Positions 1 to 9,433 are shown, counted from the first letter of the stretch. The stretch: 64,000 nt of DNA from Winogradskyella sp. (GCF_028289625.1 NZ_JANQOM010000061.1:62001-126000), one strand, 5' to 3'. Translations and numbers: made by a program. The notes: generated by a model not told the origin, from the sequence alone.

Positions 1-215
1 ATAACATTAAATTAACATTAAATATGTAAAATTCTGATTATCAATTATTTAAAATTTATAATTAATTAACCTATGAACTAAAAGGATTGATTACCTGTAG
101 TTGCTTGAAAAAATAAATATCCTTTTTTTTTCACATCGTTTAGAACATAACATTTTGGTAACATTACGTTCAAATTAAAACAAGTAATTTGCGTTCAATT
201 ATAGCTGTATATTTC

Positions 216-2495
216 ATGGAAAACCTTTATGTCTATATGCTAGCTGCATTGGCTTTTCTGGCAATTGCAGATTTAGTAGTTGGTGTAAGTAATGATGCCG
301 TAAACTTTCTAAATTCCGCCATAGGCTCTAAAGCTGTTTCTTTTAAAACCATAATGATTGTTGCTAGTCTTGGTGTTGCTGTCGGTGCGATGACCTCTAG
401 CGGTATGATGGAAGTGGCTCGTAAAGGTATTTTCAATCCAGGTGAATTTATGTTCAATGAGATTATGATCATTTTTATGGCAGTGATGCTCACGGATATA
501 CTTCTTTTGGATTTTTTCAACACCTTAGGTCTTCCTACTTCTACCACTGTTTCTATTGTGTTTGAATTATTAGGCGCTTCTGTTGCCGTAGCTCTAATCA
601 AAATTTATGGCAACCAAAACCAATCAATTATCGATTTAGGCAACTACATTAATAATGAGAAAGCTATTGAAATTATACTTGGTATACTACTATCCGTCGT
701 AGTTGCATTTACTATTGGTGCAATCATTCAATATATATCAAGGCTTTTGTTATCCTTTAATTTTAAAGAAAAACCCATTTGGTATAGTGCTGTTTTTAGT
801 GGTTTTGCTATAACCTCAATTATGTATTTCATTATAATTAAAGGGTTAAAAAACGCAACCTTCATGGATGAGTCCATATTAGCTTTTTTAAATGACCATC
901 CATTATATTTTATTGAAGCAAGTTTTATCGTTTTTACTTTAATTTCATATTTGGCCGTAAGATTTTTTAATGCCAAAATTTACACAATCATAATTATCGT
1001 TGGCACCTTTGCTTTAGCTGTGGCTTTTGCTGGCAATGACTTAGTGAACTTTATAGGTGTACCTATTGCAGCTTATAACTCTTATGAAGCTTGGTCTGTT
1101 AGTGGCGCTGACCCATCTAATTATGTAATGACTGCCTTAGGAGAACCTGTACAAACAGAACCCTATTTACTTTTAGTTGCAGGTTTAATCATGGTATTAA
1201 CGCTATGGTTCTCAAGTAAAGCAAAAGCCGTTGTTAAAACTTCTGTGGATTTATCGCGACAAGATGAGGGTGCAGAACGTTTTGAACCTAATTTCTTATC
1301 TAGAAATATTGTACGGATGACTATTGGAATTAATGAGAGGGTAAACAGCATTCTTCCAATTTCCTTCAAGGAATGGTCTAAAAAACAATTTCAAGAGCCC
1401 AATGTGATTATTAAAGGTAACGATAAGCCAGCATTCGATTTGGTGAGAGCGGCTGTAAATTTAATGGTAGCGAGTGTTCTAATCTCTATTGCCACTTCAA
1501 TGAAGTTACCCTTATCAACAACTTATGTCACTTTTATGGTGGCCATGGGTACATCTTTGGCCGATAGGGCCTGGGGTAGTGAAAGTGCTGTTTACAGAGT
1601 CGCTGGTGTACTTAATGTTATTGGAGGTTGGTTTTTTACAGCATTTAGCGCATTTACTGCGGCAGCTATTATGGCTTATATCTTGTATTATGGTAAAGGT
1701 TATGCTTTGATAGGGCTTGTAGTCTTGGCCATTACCTTACTAATTAGGAGCTACTTATCTCATCGTAAAAGCTCAAAAATTATGAAAGCAGAAGACCATC
1801 TTGAACGCGCTGAGAGCAGTTCTACCCAAGGTGTCATTCACGAAAGTGCTTCTAATATTGCAAATGTTGTAAAACGAGGCAACAGAATTTACACATCAGC
1901 CATAAATGGCTTGGCAGTACAAGACCTGAAACGCCTAAGGAAGAACAGACAGCAGATTGATAAGCTCTCTGATGAAATTTACGATCTAAAGGATAACATC
2001 TTTTACTTTATTCGTAATCTCGAAGAGCCAAGTGTTGCTGCGAGTAATTTCTACATCAATATCTTGGGGCACTTACAAGACATGACACAATCCCTAGAGT
2101 ATATCTCTAAGGCGAGTCATAAACACATAAATAACAACCATAAAAAACTAACGTTTAGCCAGGTTAGAGAGCTTAAGGACTTGGACGCCAATATCGAAAA
2201 ACTATTCGAAACTACGCAAACCGCATTTGAGACACGGTCTTTTGAAATGATTGGCGCCGTCATTAAACAGAAAATCAATATTTTTGACTTGGTTAAGGAA
2301 AAAATTCAAAGACAGGTAGAGCGCACAAGAAGTGAAGAATCTAGCCCAAAAAACACAACACTTTATTTTAGTTTATTGCTTGAAACAAAGGATCTTTTAA
2401 CTGCTATGATGAACCTATTAGAGGAATACTACCATTCCCATGACAGTTCGATAGTACCTGCCCAACCTACATTAATTGATGACCCTGTAGATTAA
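216..2495 (+). CDS. Inorganic phosphate transporter, PHO4/Pit family, with C-terminal helical tail
   Basis: Cation-coupled phosphate uptake across the inner membrane is the known role of this family. The 759-residue product has about ten hydrophobic helices in the first 540 residues and the two inverted family signatures: VSNDAVNFLNSAIGSKA near the start and GNDLVNFIGVP near residue 275. A third conserved stretch (PLSTTYVTFMVAMGTS) lies near residue 440. The last 200 residues are charged and helical and look like a PhoU-type (DUF47) cytoplasmic domain, an extension common in this phylum. A TTG at 189 is in frame, but ATG 216 leaves the usual short N-terminus before the first helix. The gene stands alone, with nothing recognisable in bases 1-215. 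Confidence 0.93.
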   Translation: MENLYVYMLAALAFLAIADLVVGVSNDAVNFLNSAIGSKAVSFKTIMIVASLGVAVGAMTSSGMMEVARKGIFNPGEFMFNEIMIIFMAVMLTDILLLDFFNTLGLPTSTTVSIVFELLGASVAVALIKIYGNQNQSIIDLGNYINNEKAIEIILGILLSVVVAFTIGAIIQYISRLLLSFNFKEKPIWYSAVFSGFAITSIMYFIIIKGLKNATFMDESILAFLNDHPLYFIEASFIVFTLISYLAVRFFNAKIYTIIIIVGTFALAVAFAGNDLVNFIGVPIAAYNSYEAWSVSGADPSNYVMTALGEPVQTEPYLLLVAGLIMVLTLWFSSKAKAVVKTSVDLSRQDEGAERFEPNFLSRNIVRMTIGINERVNSILPISFKEWSKKQFQEPNVIIKGNDKPAFDLVRAAVNLMVASVLISIATSMKLPLSTTYVTFMVAMGTSLADRAWGSESAVYRVAGVLNVIGGWFFTAFSAFTAAAIMAYILYYGKGYALIGLVVLAITLLIRSYLSHRKSSKIMKAEDHLERAESSSTQGVIHESASNIANVVKRGNRIYTSAINGLAVQDLKRLRKNRQQIDKLSDEIYDLKDNIFYFIRNLEEPSVAASNFYINILGHLQDMTQSLEYISKASHKHINNNHKKLTFSQVRELKDLDANIEKLFETTQTAFETRSFEMIGAVIKQKINIFDLVKEKIQRQVERTRSEESSPKNTTLYFSLLLETKDLLTAMMNLLEEYYHSHDSSIVPAQPTLIDDPVD

Positions 2496-3027
2496 GACAA
2501 TGGATAAGTACCCTAAATCCGAGTATTAGGATAAAATACTAGCATCTCATGTTTACTTTTTATGTGTGCCAAGCTTCTTTGAGAGATTGTAATCCGATAA
2601 ATAAAAGGTGCAAAACCAATGATAAAGCTGCCTAAGTTTTAAATCTGCTTTTTGAGAAAGGTAAGATCAAAACTATCTACACCTGCATTCTGGCAGATAA
2701 GGATTATATGACTTAAGTAGTTAAGAAGTCTGACTTATTCCAAAGCTTCTATTAAACATTCTCGCCAATATGCTCCGTGTTTTATTGCCTGCCAAGAGAA
2801 GAAGGATATCACTCATAGCTTTCAACTAGAAAAGAAAAACATCAATCGATTCCAAAAGCCATAAAATATTCGTAAATCCGTTATCTATAGCTAATTTCCT
2901 GAAAAGATGAAGCTAATAAAATTTTATTTGATAGCTAAAATTACACAAAATCATGTATTACGACATCCAAAAAACGTATTTGGTCGTATATGTAATCGTA
3001 TTGAATAAACTAACCTAAAATTTAAAC
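2496..3027. other. Gene-free stretch, possibly decayed coding DNA
   Basis: No open frame of useful length on either strand. Short pieces read like protein but are broken by stops and frame changes. One is plus strand around 2680-2710 (ILADKDYMT, faintly like a DDE transposase stretch). Another is minus strand around 2730-2800 (AIKHGAYWRECLIEALE). I cannot assign either. The last 60 bases are the leader of the OmpA-family gene. Confidence 0.4.
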
Positions 3028-3879
3028 ATGAAAAAAATTTCAATCCTACTAGTTGCAACTATCGTATTAAGTTCATGCGTTTCAAAAAAGAAATACATGG
3101 CCCTAGAACAAGAAAATGGTGAGATCAAAAGTCAACTGACCAAAACTCAAGTTGAAAAGGAAGATTTGGAAAACAAATTTGCCGTAATTCAAGAGCGTGT
3201 TGATCGCTATAATAAAAAAATCAACACATTGAATGAGGATGTTGAAGGTCTTAAAATAGAAAACGACATTAAATTAGATGTTAATGCAGATGGCACAGTA
3301 ATGTCTAATGAAAGTAAGCGTAAGATGCTAGCGACTTTAGAGAATGTAGATGCTGCAAAACTAGCTGAGGCTAAGACTTTAAAAGATTCGATGAACTTAG
3401 CGGTTCAGTACAATCTTGAAAAAAGTTTAGACACTACAGAATTAAATGAAGATGAAGACATCGCTGTTAACATTAATGAGACCGTTGTGATGATTTCGAT
3501 TTCTGATAAAATGCTTTTTAATTCTGGCAGCTATAGAGTTAGCAGTAAAGCAAACACTATTCTTCAGAAACTAGCAGATGTCATTAATTCTGAAGAAAGT
3601 ATTGATGTTATGGTCGAAGGCCACACGGACTCTAGAAGTATCAATACCGAAAAGATTAAAGACAACTGGGATTTGAGTGTATTAAGAGCGACGTCTGTTG
3701 TAAGAAAGTTGCAGCATAAATACAACGTAAATCCAGAAAAACTTATAGCATCTGGTCGAAGTAGTTATCAACCTTTAGTTGAAAACAATACTAGAGAGAA
3801 CCGTTCTAAAAACAGAAGAACACGCATTATTTTGATGCCAAACATAGATAAGTTCTTTGCTTTAATGGAGGCAAATTAA
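3028..3879 (+). CDS. OmpA-family outer-membrane lipoprotein
   Basis: Probable lipid-anchored protein that ties the outer membrane to peptidoglycan. The start is a lipoprotein signal (MKKISILLVATIVLSSC, cysteine at 16). Residues 20-80 form a charged coiled coil. The C-terminal 120 residues are an OmpA/MotB peptidoglycan-binding domain: VEGHTDSRSIN, the NWDLSVLRATSVVRKL helix, ASGRSSYQPL, and the closing RSKNRRTRIIL arginine motif are all present. Length 283 aa is usual for the coiled-coil lipoprotein version of this family. It is monocistronic and followed by a clear terminator. Confidence 0.92.
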   Translation: MKKISILLVATIVLSSCVSKKKYMALEQENGEIKSQLTKTQVEKEDLENKFAVIQERVDRYNKKINTLNEDVEGLKIENDIKLDVNADGTVMSNESKRKMLATLENVDAAKLAEAKTLKDSMNLAVQYNLEKSLDTTELNEDEDIAVNINETVVMISISDKMLFNSGSYRVSSKANTILQKLADVINSEESIDVMVEGHTDSRSINTEKIKDNWDLSVLRATSVVRKLQHKYNVNPEKLIASGRSSYQPLVENNTRENRSKNRRTRIILMPNIDKFFALMEAN

Positions 3880-3904
3880 TTGATCCATTATTTTATAGAG
3901 GTGA

Positions 3905-3952
3905 AAAAAAGCACTCTCCCGTATAGCTCGGCATTGAGTGCTTTTTATTTTT
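3905..3952 (+). terminator. Rho-independent terminator after the OmpA lipoprotein gene
   Basis: AAAAAAAGCACTC pairs with GAGTGCTTTTTATTTTT about 20 bases later. The A-run and T-run make it look usable from both sides, but only a plus-strand gene ends here. Confidence 0.8.
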
Positions 3953-3987
3953 AAATATATTTTTTAACCAAAGTATTAAGCTACCTT

Positions 3988-4150
3988 TTATTCTGGCAGT
4001 TTTCCGATTTGACCGAGTTCAGACTCGGATTCTTTTTTACTTTCAAACTTTCTAACATCCACAACGTAAGTTTTTGATATAGAGTTGTACCAACCTTTAC
4101 CACCTTCTCCAAGAAAAGAAAATTGTTCAAAAGGAATAAACCTACATAAT
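3988..4150 (-). pseudogene. Possible decayed C-terminus of an unidentified gene
   Basis: One minus-strand frame reads FIPFEQFSFLGEGGKGWYN, then a charged tail ending GQIGKLPE and a TAA at 3988-3990. It looks more protein-like than the overlapping open frame of 73 codons (3981-4202). It is not recognisable ribonucleotide reductase sequence, although it directly follows the nrdB remnant. No start codon is available. It may be the tail of a different gene joined by the same deletion, or chance. Confidence 0.25.
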
Positions 4151-4170
4151 GTCCGTATAAAATATCACTA

Positions 4171-4590
4171 AGGTATTGGAACTGGGATACCCTCAATAAC
4201 ATTTTGCTTTAACAGCAAGAAAGCGATTAAGTGCTCAGAAGAGCTTGGGGGTTCAATCTTCTTTAGCGCCCAATCGCTTTTTATCGCTGGAAAATTTTCA
4301 AATGGTCTTAAAAAGCATATGCTTTTTAGTTCCGTCCATTACATAAGTATCGATTAATTAATGAGTAGGTTTTGCTATGGATATTCTCAATCATAATTTG
4401 GAATGCTTGGTTCGCGATTCCATCACTTGCGGCAAAAAAGGTTAAAATATGTTGTATAAAATAAGGTTCTTTATCATTTAATTTTATTGCCTAATCGATT
4501 TAAATCCTCGTGACATTCAATCTTTTCCGCAGTCCAAAAACTGTTTCTAGTTCCTTGCGATATGTTTTTACTACTTTTTGAGGGTTTAAT
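4171..4590 (-). pseudogene. nrdB: Decayed ribonucleoside-diphosphate reductase small subunit (nrdB remnant)
   Basis: Read 5' to 3' on the minus strand, broken frames give NrdB pieces in the correct order: NSFWTAEKIECHEDL, then [21 protein letters not shown], then [16 protein letters not shown], then [18 protein letters not shown], then ENFPAIKSDWALKKIE, then SEHLIAFLLLKQNVIEGI. Class Ia NrdB proteins carry these as FWTAEE, the FFAASDGI helix, the FQIMMENIHSE helix, and ENFPAI..WALKWI. There is an in-frame stop after the first piece, a deletion joining the second and third (the usual NENL...EAKFFYG segment is gone), two frameshifts, and no C-terminal half. The gene cannot work. A functional nrdAB must be elsewhere, since the enzyme is essential for aerobic dNTP synthesis. 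Confidence 0.8.
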
Positions 4591-4845
4591 TTGTTTTAAT
4601 TTAGGCAGGGCAAAGATTTAAAAATGTCCAAGAAAATGAAAGTCAATCCTATAAACATTTTCAACAAGTTTTTAACAAACTCTTGAATTGTCCAGAACAC
4701 CTAGGGAAAGCAAAATTTAGGTTTAGTTATTTGATATTCAGTTATTTAAAAATTCTTAAATATCTCGTATTTCTTGTGAGTTTTATCGTATTAAATCTAA
4801 GGCTAGGAGGCGTATTTATTGAAGTCTTACATTTTTTTTAACAAA

Positions 4846-4878
4846 AAAAAGAGTGCTATTTAAGCATTCTTTTTTTTC
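4846..4878 (+). terminator. Orphan hairpin with T-run
   Basis: AGAGTGCT, a five-base loop, AGCATTCT, then eight T. No plus-strand gene ends here, so it may end a small untranslated transcript or be left over from lost genes. It resembles the stem of the terminator at 3905-3952. Confidence 0.5.
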
Positions 4879-4934
4879 TAATAACTAACTAATGAAAAAG
4901 CAATCCTTAAAATTGCTTGCAATAAAATTAAAAT

Positions 4935-4966
4935 AAAAGTCAAGATTTGAAAAATCCTGACTTTTA
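4935..4966. terminator. Second orphan hairpin upstream of the LytTR regulator
   Basis: AAAAGTCAAGATTT pairs with AAATCCTGACTTTT. It lies 60 bases after the previous hairpin, about 260 bases before the next gene. It could stop read-through in either direction. Function is inferred from shape only. Confidence 0.4.
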
Positions 4967-5225
4967 ATCGATTAATAGCGTTTAACTGTCTTAAGAATAA
5001 ACCCTCATCTACTCTTAATTGGTCAGTCTTATTACTCAAATATCAAAATAAATCTACTTACAACTCTACACTATTGTATAATTGGTAAAAAAAAGTGTAT
5101 AGATGGATGGGCTTAAATTTGAAATATTAAATTTTAACACATTATACACAAAACACTGCACGATATACATAAACACACTAAGGAAACCCTTTATATGTAT
5201 ATCTTTATGGTGTAGAAATTTAATT

Positions 5226-5960
5226 ATGTTAAAAGCTGTAATTGTTGATGACGAACCAAAAGCTATTCAAAGCTTAATTTGGGAACTAGGTAACTTCAAG
5301 GAGGAAATTGAAATTATGCAATCCTTTACAAATCCTGAAGAAGCTTTGAAATACTTAACCTTAAATACCCCTGACTGTCTGTTTTTAGATATACAAATGC
5401 CGACCATAGGAGGGTTTCAATTTTTAGAGCAATTAGATGAGATTAATTTTGCAGTAGTTATCACAACGGCATACGATGAGTATGCCATAGAAGCGTTGAA
5501 ACATGACGCTATAGATTACTTATTAAAGCCTATAGACTCTGATGACTTAAGGGATACGCTTAGTAAAATAAAAAAGCATAGTAATCGCCAATTCAGCATT
5601 TCTAAACTAGAAAACATGTTGTTGAATTTTAATTCGAAATTCGACAGAAAACGTATTACAATTAATACGGATGGAAAACTTCTATTTTTAGATGTTGATG
5701 ATATTATCTACGTAGCTTCAGACGGCAACTACAGTACGCTATTCCTTAAGGATGAAAAGAAAATAGTTGTGACAAAAAAAATAAAAGAGGTCGATGCCAT
5801 TTTACCAGAGCATCATTTTTTCAGGATACACAACTCTTATATCATTAACCTCGGTAAAATAAAAGCTTTTATAAAAAATGAAGGTTATGTCATTATGGAC
5901 AGTAATCATAAAATTCCCGTGGCAAGACAACGTAAATCCGATTTTCTCGAAAAGCTATAG
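5226..5960 (+). CDS. LytTR-family response regulator
   Basis: DNA-binding response regulator, cytoplasmic, 244 aa. Residues 1-120 are the receiver domain with acidic pair D8/D9, phosphoacceptor D55 in FLDIQMP, threonines 80-81, and K101 in LLKPID. Residues 140-244 are a LytTR DNA-binding domain (DIIYVASDGNYSTLFLKD, FFRIHNSYIINLGKI). An in-frame ATG at 5103 would add 41 residues of no domain character. ATG 5226 starts exactly at the receiver (MLKAVIVDDE). The partner kinase starts 8 bases after the stop, so the two form a two-component pair. Confidence 0.93.
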   Translation: MLKAVIVDDEPKAIQSLIWELGNFKEEIEIMQSFTNPEEALKYLTLNTPDCLFLDIQMPTIGGFQFLEQLDEINFAVVITTAYDEYAIEALKHDAIDYLLKPIDSDDLRDTLSKIKKHSNRQFSISKLENMLLNFNSKFDRKRITINTDGKLLFLDVDDIIYVASDGNYSTLFLKDEKKIVVTKKIKEVDAILPEHHFFRIHNSYIINLGKIKAFIKNEGYVIMDSNHKIPVARQRKSDFLEKL

Positions 5961-5968
5961 TCTTAAAG

Positions 5969-7894
5969 TTGAGTCTTAAAATATCATATCGCTATTTTGT
6001 TATTCTACTGGTATTTCTAGTAAATCAAATAAGCAATACCCAGAATTTAGAGTTAAACAATGCCATAGATTATTTAAATAAAAACAAACCTTCTACCTAC
6101 TCTGGCATTGACTCTTTACTAAAACCTTTTCAAAGGGATAGCTTAAAAATGAAGCTGTTTTTAGAAGCTTCAAAGTTAAATTCCTATGATGAAGGTACTA
6201 GCTATGCTCTAAATGCCATAGGTGTTATTAACAGAAATTTATCTAACTACAATAAATCCATAGCACTTCATGAAGAAGCAAAGTCTTATGCCGATAAGGC
6301 CAATAGTAACGAACTAAGAATTGTTAGTTTAAATATGATAGGAGTAGCGTATCGAAGAATGGATGTTATTAAATCTGCCTTGGATTACCATACCCAAGCC
6401 TTAAAAATAGCTTATGAGGTTAATAATCCTTCCCCAACGGTAAGCTACAATATTGCCGTTTCCCAAAATAGCATTGGAAATATTTATTTGGCACTCAAAC
6501 AATATGACATCGCTATAATTCAGTTTAAAAAATCATTAAAGATTGAGGAAAAAGCTAATAATAAATTGGGCTTAGCCATTAACTATCACAACATAGGTTA
6601 TGCCGAAGAAGGAAAAGGCAACCTAGATGTGGCCTTGGCGAATTATGAGAAGTCCTTGTCTTATAATGAAAGCATAAATTCTGATATCGGAAGAATGATA
6701 TGTTTTAATAGTATTGGTGGTATTTACTTAAAAAAAGAAGATTATAACAAAGCTGAACCTATTATTAGAGATGCTCTTAAAAAAGCATTAGCCTTAAAAG
6801 ATCAATTTTACATTGCATCATCATACATTAGCCTCGGACAGCTTGAAATTGAATTAAATCAAATCCTAGAAGCTGAAGATCACCTCAAAAAGGGGCTTGA
6901 GGTGTCAAAAACTTACAAACTTAAATCTTCTGAGGCCGCTTCGAGTAGCTTACTTTCAGAAATCTATCAGAAAAAAGGAAATTATAAGGCTGCTTTAGAT
7001 TACTACCAAGACGCTGTTGATATTGAAAACACCATATTAACCGAACAAAATCTACAATATGTCAATGATATTGTTATTCAGTATGAAAACGAAAACAAAA
7101 ACAATCAAATAAAAGCCTTAGCTTCAGAAAATGAAAAAGTACGGCAACGCTTAGAACGAAATAAAAGCATCTTTTGGTATTCTATACTAGCGTTAGGTTT
7201 AATTTTAACAACTATGCTTATAATTAATAGAACCCGAACCCTAAAACAAGACAAGCAAATTTTGACATTAGAACAAGATATGCTGCGCAGTCAGATGAAT
7301 CCGCATTTTATTTTCAACTCATTGAACTCTATTAAGCTTTATATCATAAATAACGAAAAGGAAAATGCGGTGTATTATCTCAATAAGTTTTCAAAACTTA
7401 TCCGTAAAATCCTCATTGCCTCTAAAGAGAAAGAAACCTCACTTCAGGATGAATTAGAAACCATGCAGCTCTACATGAACATAGAAAACATAAGATTTGA
7501 TAACGAAATAGATTTTAAAATCAATGTTGACGATTCTATAAATACTGGAGTCACTAAAGTGCCATCCTTAATACTTCAGCCATTTTTAGAAAATGCACTT
7601 TGGCATGGTTTATTTTCTAAAACCGATGACAAAAAAATTGACCTTAATGTTTCTAAAAACACATCCGATTATATTACTGTCGAAATTATTGATAATGGCA
7701 TAGGCAGAATTGCATCGAAAAAAATTAGAGACAATAAAAAATTGAAACGTAAATCTGTGGGTATCGACATCACTAAGGCACGTTTGGCAAACTTCTCTAA
7801 GGCTTTTGATAACTCTTACACACTTAATATTGATGATCTATACGAAGGCAACACTCCTACTGGAACGCGCGTTACACTCAATATTCCTGTTTAG
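5969..7894 (+). CDS. TPR-containing sensor histidine kinase (LytS-type)
   Basis: Partner of the preceding LytTR regulator. Residues 1-25 form a signal peptide or membrane anchor. Residues 35-370 are tandem TPR units (for example the ALDYHTQALKIA and AIIQFKKSLKIEEKA helices), probably periplasmic. A coiled coil is followed by one transmembrane helix at about 398-418. The His_kinase domain follows, with putative phospho-acceptor H446 in MNPHFIFNSLNS, and an ATPase with FLENALWHGL and DNGIGR. Start is TTG 5969. No ATG is near, and this start is needed for the signal sequence. The sensed signal is unknown. The gene ends 4 bases from a convergent gene. Confidence 0.9.
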   Translation: MSLKISYRYFVILLVFLVNQISNTQNLELNNAIDYLNKNKPSTYSGIDSLLKPFQRDSLKMKLFLEASKLNSYDEGTSYALNAIGVINRNLSNYNKSIALHEEAKSYADKANSNELRIVSLNMIGVAYRRMDVIKSALDYHTQALKIAYEVNNPSPTVSYNIAVSQNSIGNIYLALKQYDIAIIQFKKSLKIEEKANNKLGLAINYHNIGYAEEGKGNLDVALANYEKSLSYNESINSDIGRMICFNSIGGIYLKKEDYNKAEPIIRDALKKALALKDQFYIASSYISLGQLEIELNQILEAEDHLKKGLEVSKTYKLKSSEAASSSLLSEIYQKKGNYKAALDYYQDAVDIENTILTEQNLQYVNDIVIQYENENKNNQIKALASENEKVRQRLERNKSIFWYSILALGLILTTMLIINRTRTLKQDKQILTLEQDMLRSQMNPHFIFNSLNSIKLYIINNEKENAVYYLNKFSKLIRKILIASKEKETSLQDELETMQLYMNIENIRFDNEIDFKINVDDSINTGVTKVPSLILQPFLENALWHGLFSKTDDKKIDLNVSKNTSDYITVEIIDNGIGRIASKKIRDNKKLKRKSVGIDITKARLANFSKAFDNSYTLNIDDLYEGNTPTGTRVTLNIPV

Positions 7895-7897
7895 TAT

Positions 7898-8470
7898 TTA
7901 GCTTTCGAGTTTATGTTCTGCCACCTTTTCTAACTCTGCATACCAATCTTCACCAAACTTTCTTATAAGGGCTTCTTTCACAAATTTATAAATAGGCACT
8001 TGCAATTCTTTCCCAAGAGTACAAGCAGAATCACAAATATCCCATTTCTCATAGTTGACCCCAGAAAATTCTGAATAGTCCTTAACACGTATGGGATATA
8101 GATGACACGACAGTGGTTTTTTCCACTCAATTTCCCCTTGGTTATATGCTTCTTCAATACCGCAAAGCGCTGTGTTTTTTTCATCAAAAATAACGTAGGC
8201 ACATTCTGCCCCATTGATTAGTGGAGTCTCAAGATCTCCAAACACTGTTTTCACTGAAGTACCTTCGGCTTCAATGACTTCAATACCCTCTTTTCTTAGT
8301 AAAGGTTTTACTTTTGGGTAGATATCATCAAGAATTTTTATTTCATCCTTGTCTAGCGGCGCGCCTGCGTCTCCATCCACACAGCAAGCTCCCTTACAAG
8401 CAGACAGATTACAGACAAAATCCTTCTCTATAATATCCTCTGAAACTATGGTTTTTCCTAGTTGAAACAT
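7898..8470 (-). CDS. DUF3109 family cysteine-rich protein
   Basis: Cytoplasmic 190-residue protein of the DUF3109 family, function not established. It has a conserved set of cysteines that suggests metal or Fe-S binding: CNLSACKGACC at residues 21-31, a cysteine in NGAECAYV, one in TALCGIEEAYNQG, SCHLYPIRV, and CDSAC. Length is typical. It converges on the kinase gene with 3 bases between the stops and no room for a separate terminator. Confidence 0.88.
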   Translation of the reverse strand: MFQLGKTIVSEDIIEKDFVCNLSACKGACCVDGDAGAPLDKDEIKILDDIYPKVKPLLRKEGIEVIEAEGTSVKTVFGDLETPLINGAECAYVIFDEKNTALCGIEEAYNQGEIEWKKPLSCHLYPIRVKDYSEFSGVNYEKWDICDSACTLGKELQVPIYKFVKEALIRKFGEDWYAELEKVAEHKLES

Positions 8471-8636
8471 GCGACAAAAATAGTTAAACTTTACTGTAAT
8501 TTAATATTGTAAATCGGTAATTAAATCGCACCTTTGCGGCGAATTTTAAACCCGTAATGGGCATTTGGCAAATTTAACTGAAAAACCTTAGTTAAGCACA
8601 CTGATTTTAGAATGTAATGATTTAAGCCATAGGACA

Positions 8637-9218
8637 ATGCAACTCAATTTTAAAGAAATATTTACCGCGTTTATGGTATTGTTTGCCGTTATAGATATCA
8701 TTGGCAACATACCTATTATTATAGATTTACGAAAAAAAGCTGGGCATATTCAGAGTGAGAAAGCCTCCTTAATTGCCGGAATCATTATGATTGCATTTTT
8801 GTTTGTTGGGAAGAGTATGCTCTCTTTGATTGGCATTGATGTGAATTCGTTTGCAGTTGCTGGTGCATTTGTATTGTTCTTTATTGCACTCGAAATGATT
8901 CTTGGAATTACCCTTTATAAAGACAATGGAGATGAAGCCATAACAGCCTCTGTCTTTCCTTTGGCATTTCCACTAATTGCCGGACCAGGTAGTTTAACAA
9001 CCCTATTATCATTGCGTGCAGAGTTTAGAATAGAAAATATTATTGTGGCCGTTATTTGCAATGTCATTTTCATTTACATCGTACTTAAAACATCAGCAAG
9101 AATAGAACGCGCTATAGGAAAAAACGGAATTAACATTATAAGAAAAGTTTTTGGCGTAATTTTGCTTGCTATAGCCGTAAAATTATTTGCTCATAATATT
9201 AAGGCTCTATTTGTTTAA
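8637..9218 (+). CDS. MarC family integral membrane protein
   Basis: Six predicted membrane helices over 193 residues, with the family's internal two-fold layout and the conserved stretch PLAFPLIAGPGSLTTLLSL near residue 105. MarC/YhgN-type proteins were once linked to antibiotic resistance, but their transport substrate is not established. It begins a plus-strand run with a small membrane protein (11-base gap) and a flavoprotein. Confidence 0.9.
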   Translation: MQLNFKEIFTAFMVLFAVIDIIGNIPIIIDLRKKAGHIQSEKASLIAGIIMIAFLFVGKSMLSLIGIDVNSFAVAGAFVLFFIALEMILGITLYKDNGDEAITASVFPLAFPLIAGPGSLTTLLSLRAEFRIENIIVAVICNVIFIYIVLKTSARIERAIGKNGINIIRKVFGVILLAIAVKLFAHNIKALFV

Positions 9219-9229
9219 AAACTTGCAAG

Positions 9230-9433
9230 ATGAAGATATTTACAATAATTCTAAGTGTTATTGCTGTCGGACTCATTATTTTTAATGCTACAAAATTGAA
9301 TTTCGATGCTTTATTTGAAGGAGAAAGCTATACAGCAATTCTCACTATTATAGCGGCGTTATGCGCTATTATTTTGCTTCAAATCCTCAGGATATCTAAA
9401 AAAATAGAAACCCTTAGTAAGAAACGCAAATGA
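9230..9433 (+). CDS. Small two-helix membrane protein
   Basis: 67 residues: a signal-anchor-like helix (IFTIILSVIAVGLIIFNAT), a short loop, a second helix (AILTIIAALCAIILLQIL) and a basic tail (SKKIETLSKKRK). No family recognised. Its TGA stop overlaps the ATG of the next gene (ATGA, 9430-9433), so translational coupling is likely and the gene is probably real. Confidence 0.75.
   Translation: MKIFTIILSVIAVGLIIFNATKLNFDALFEGESYTAILTIIAALCAIILLQILRISKKIETLSKKRK

Noticed and set aside
2680-2720. Insertion sequence transposase
   Set aside because: Only a nine-residue scrap (ILADKDYMT) resembles one, with no ends, repeats or frame.
3981-4202. Minus-strand open frame of 73 codons
   Set aside because: It crosses the nrdB remnant and the junction after it in a frame that matches neither, has no family, and shares bases with better-supported broken frames.
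4219-4280. AAAGCGATT...AATCGCTTT hairpin as an RNA gene
   Set aside because: The right arm codes part of the NrdB remnant (KSDWALKK), so the symmetry is probably chance.
5103-5225. N-terminal extension of the LytTR regulator
   Set aside because: It codes 41 residues with no domain character; the receiver domain starts exactly at ATG 5226.
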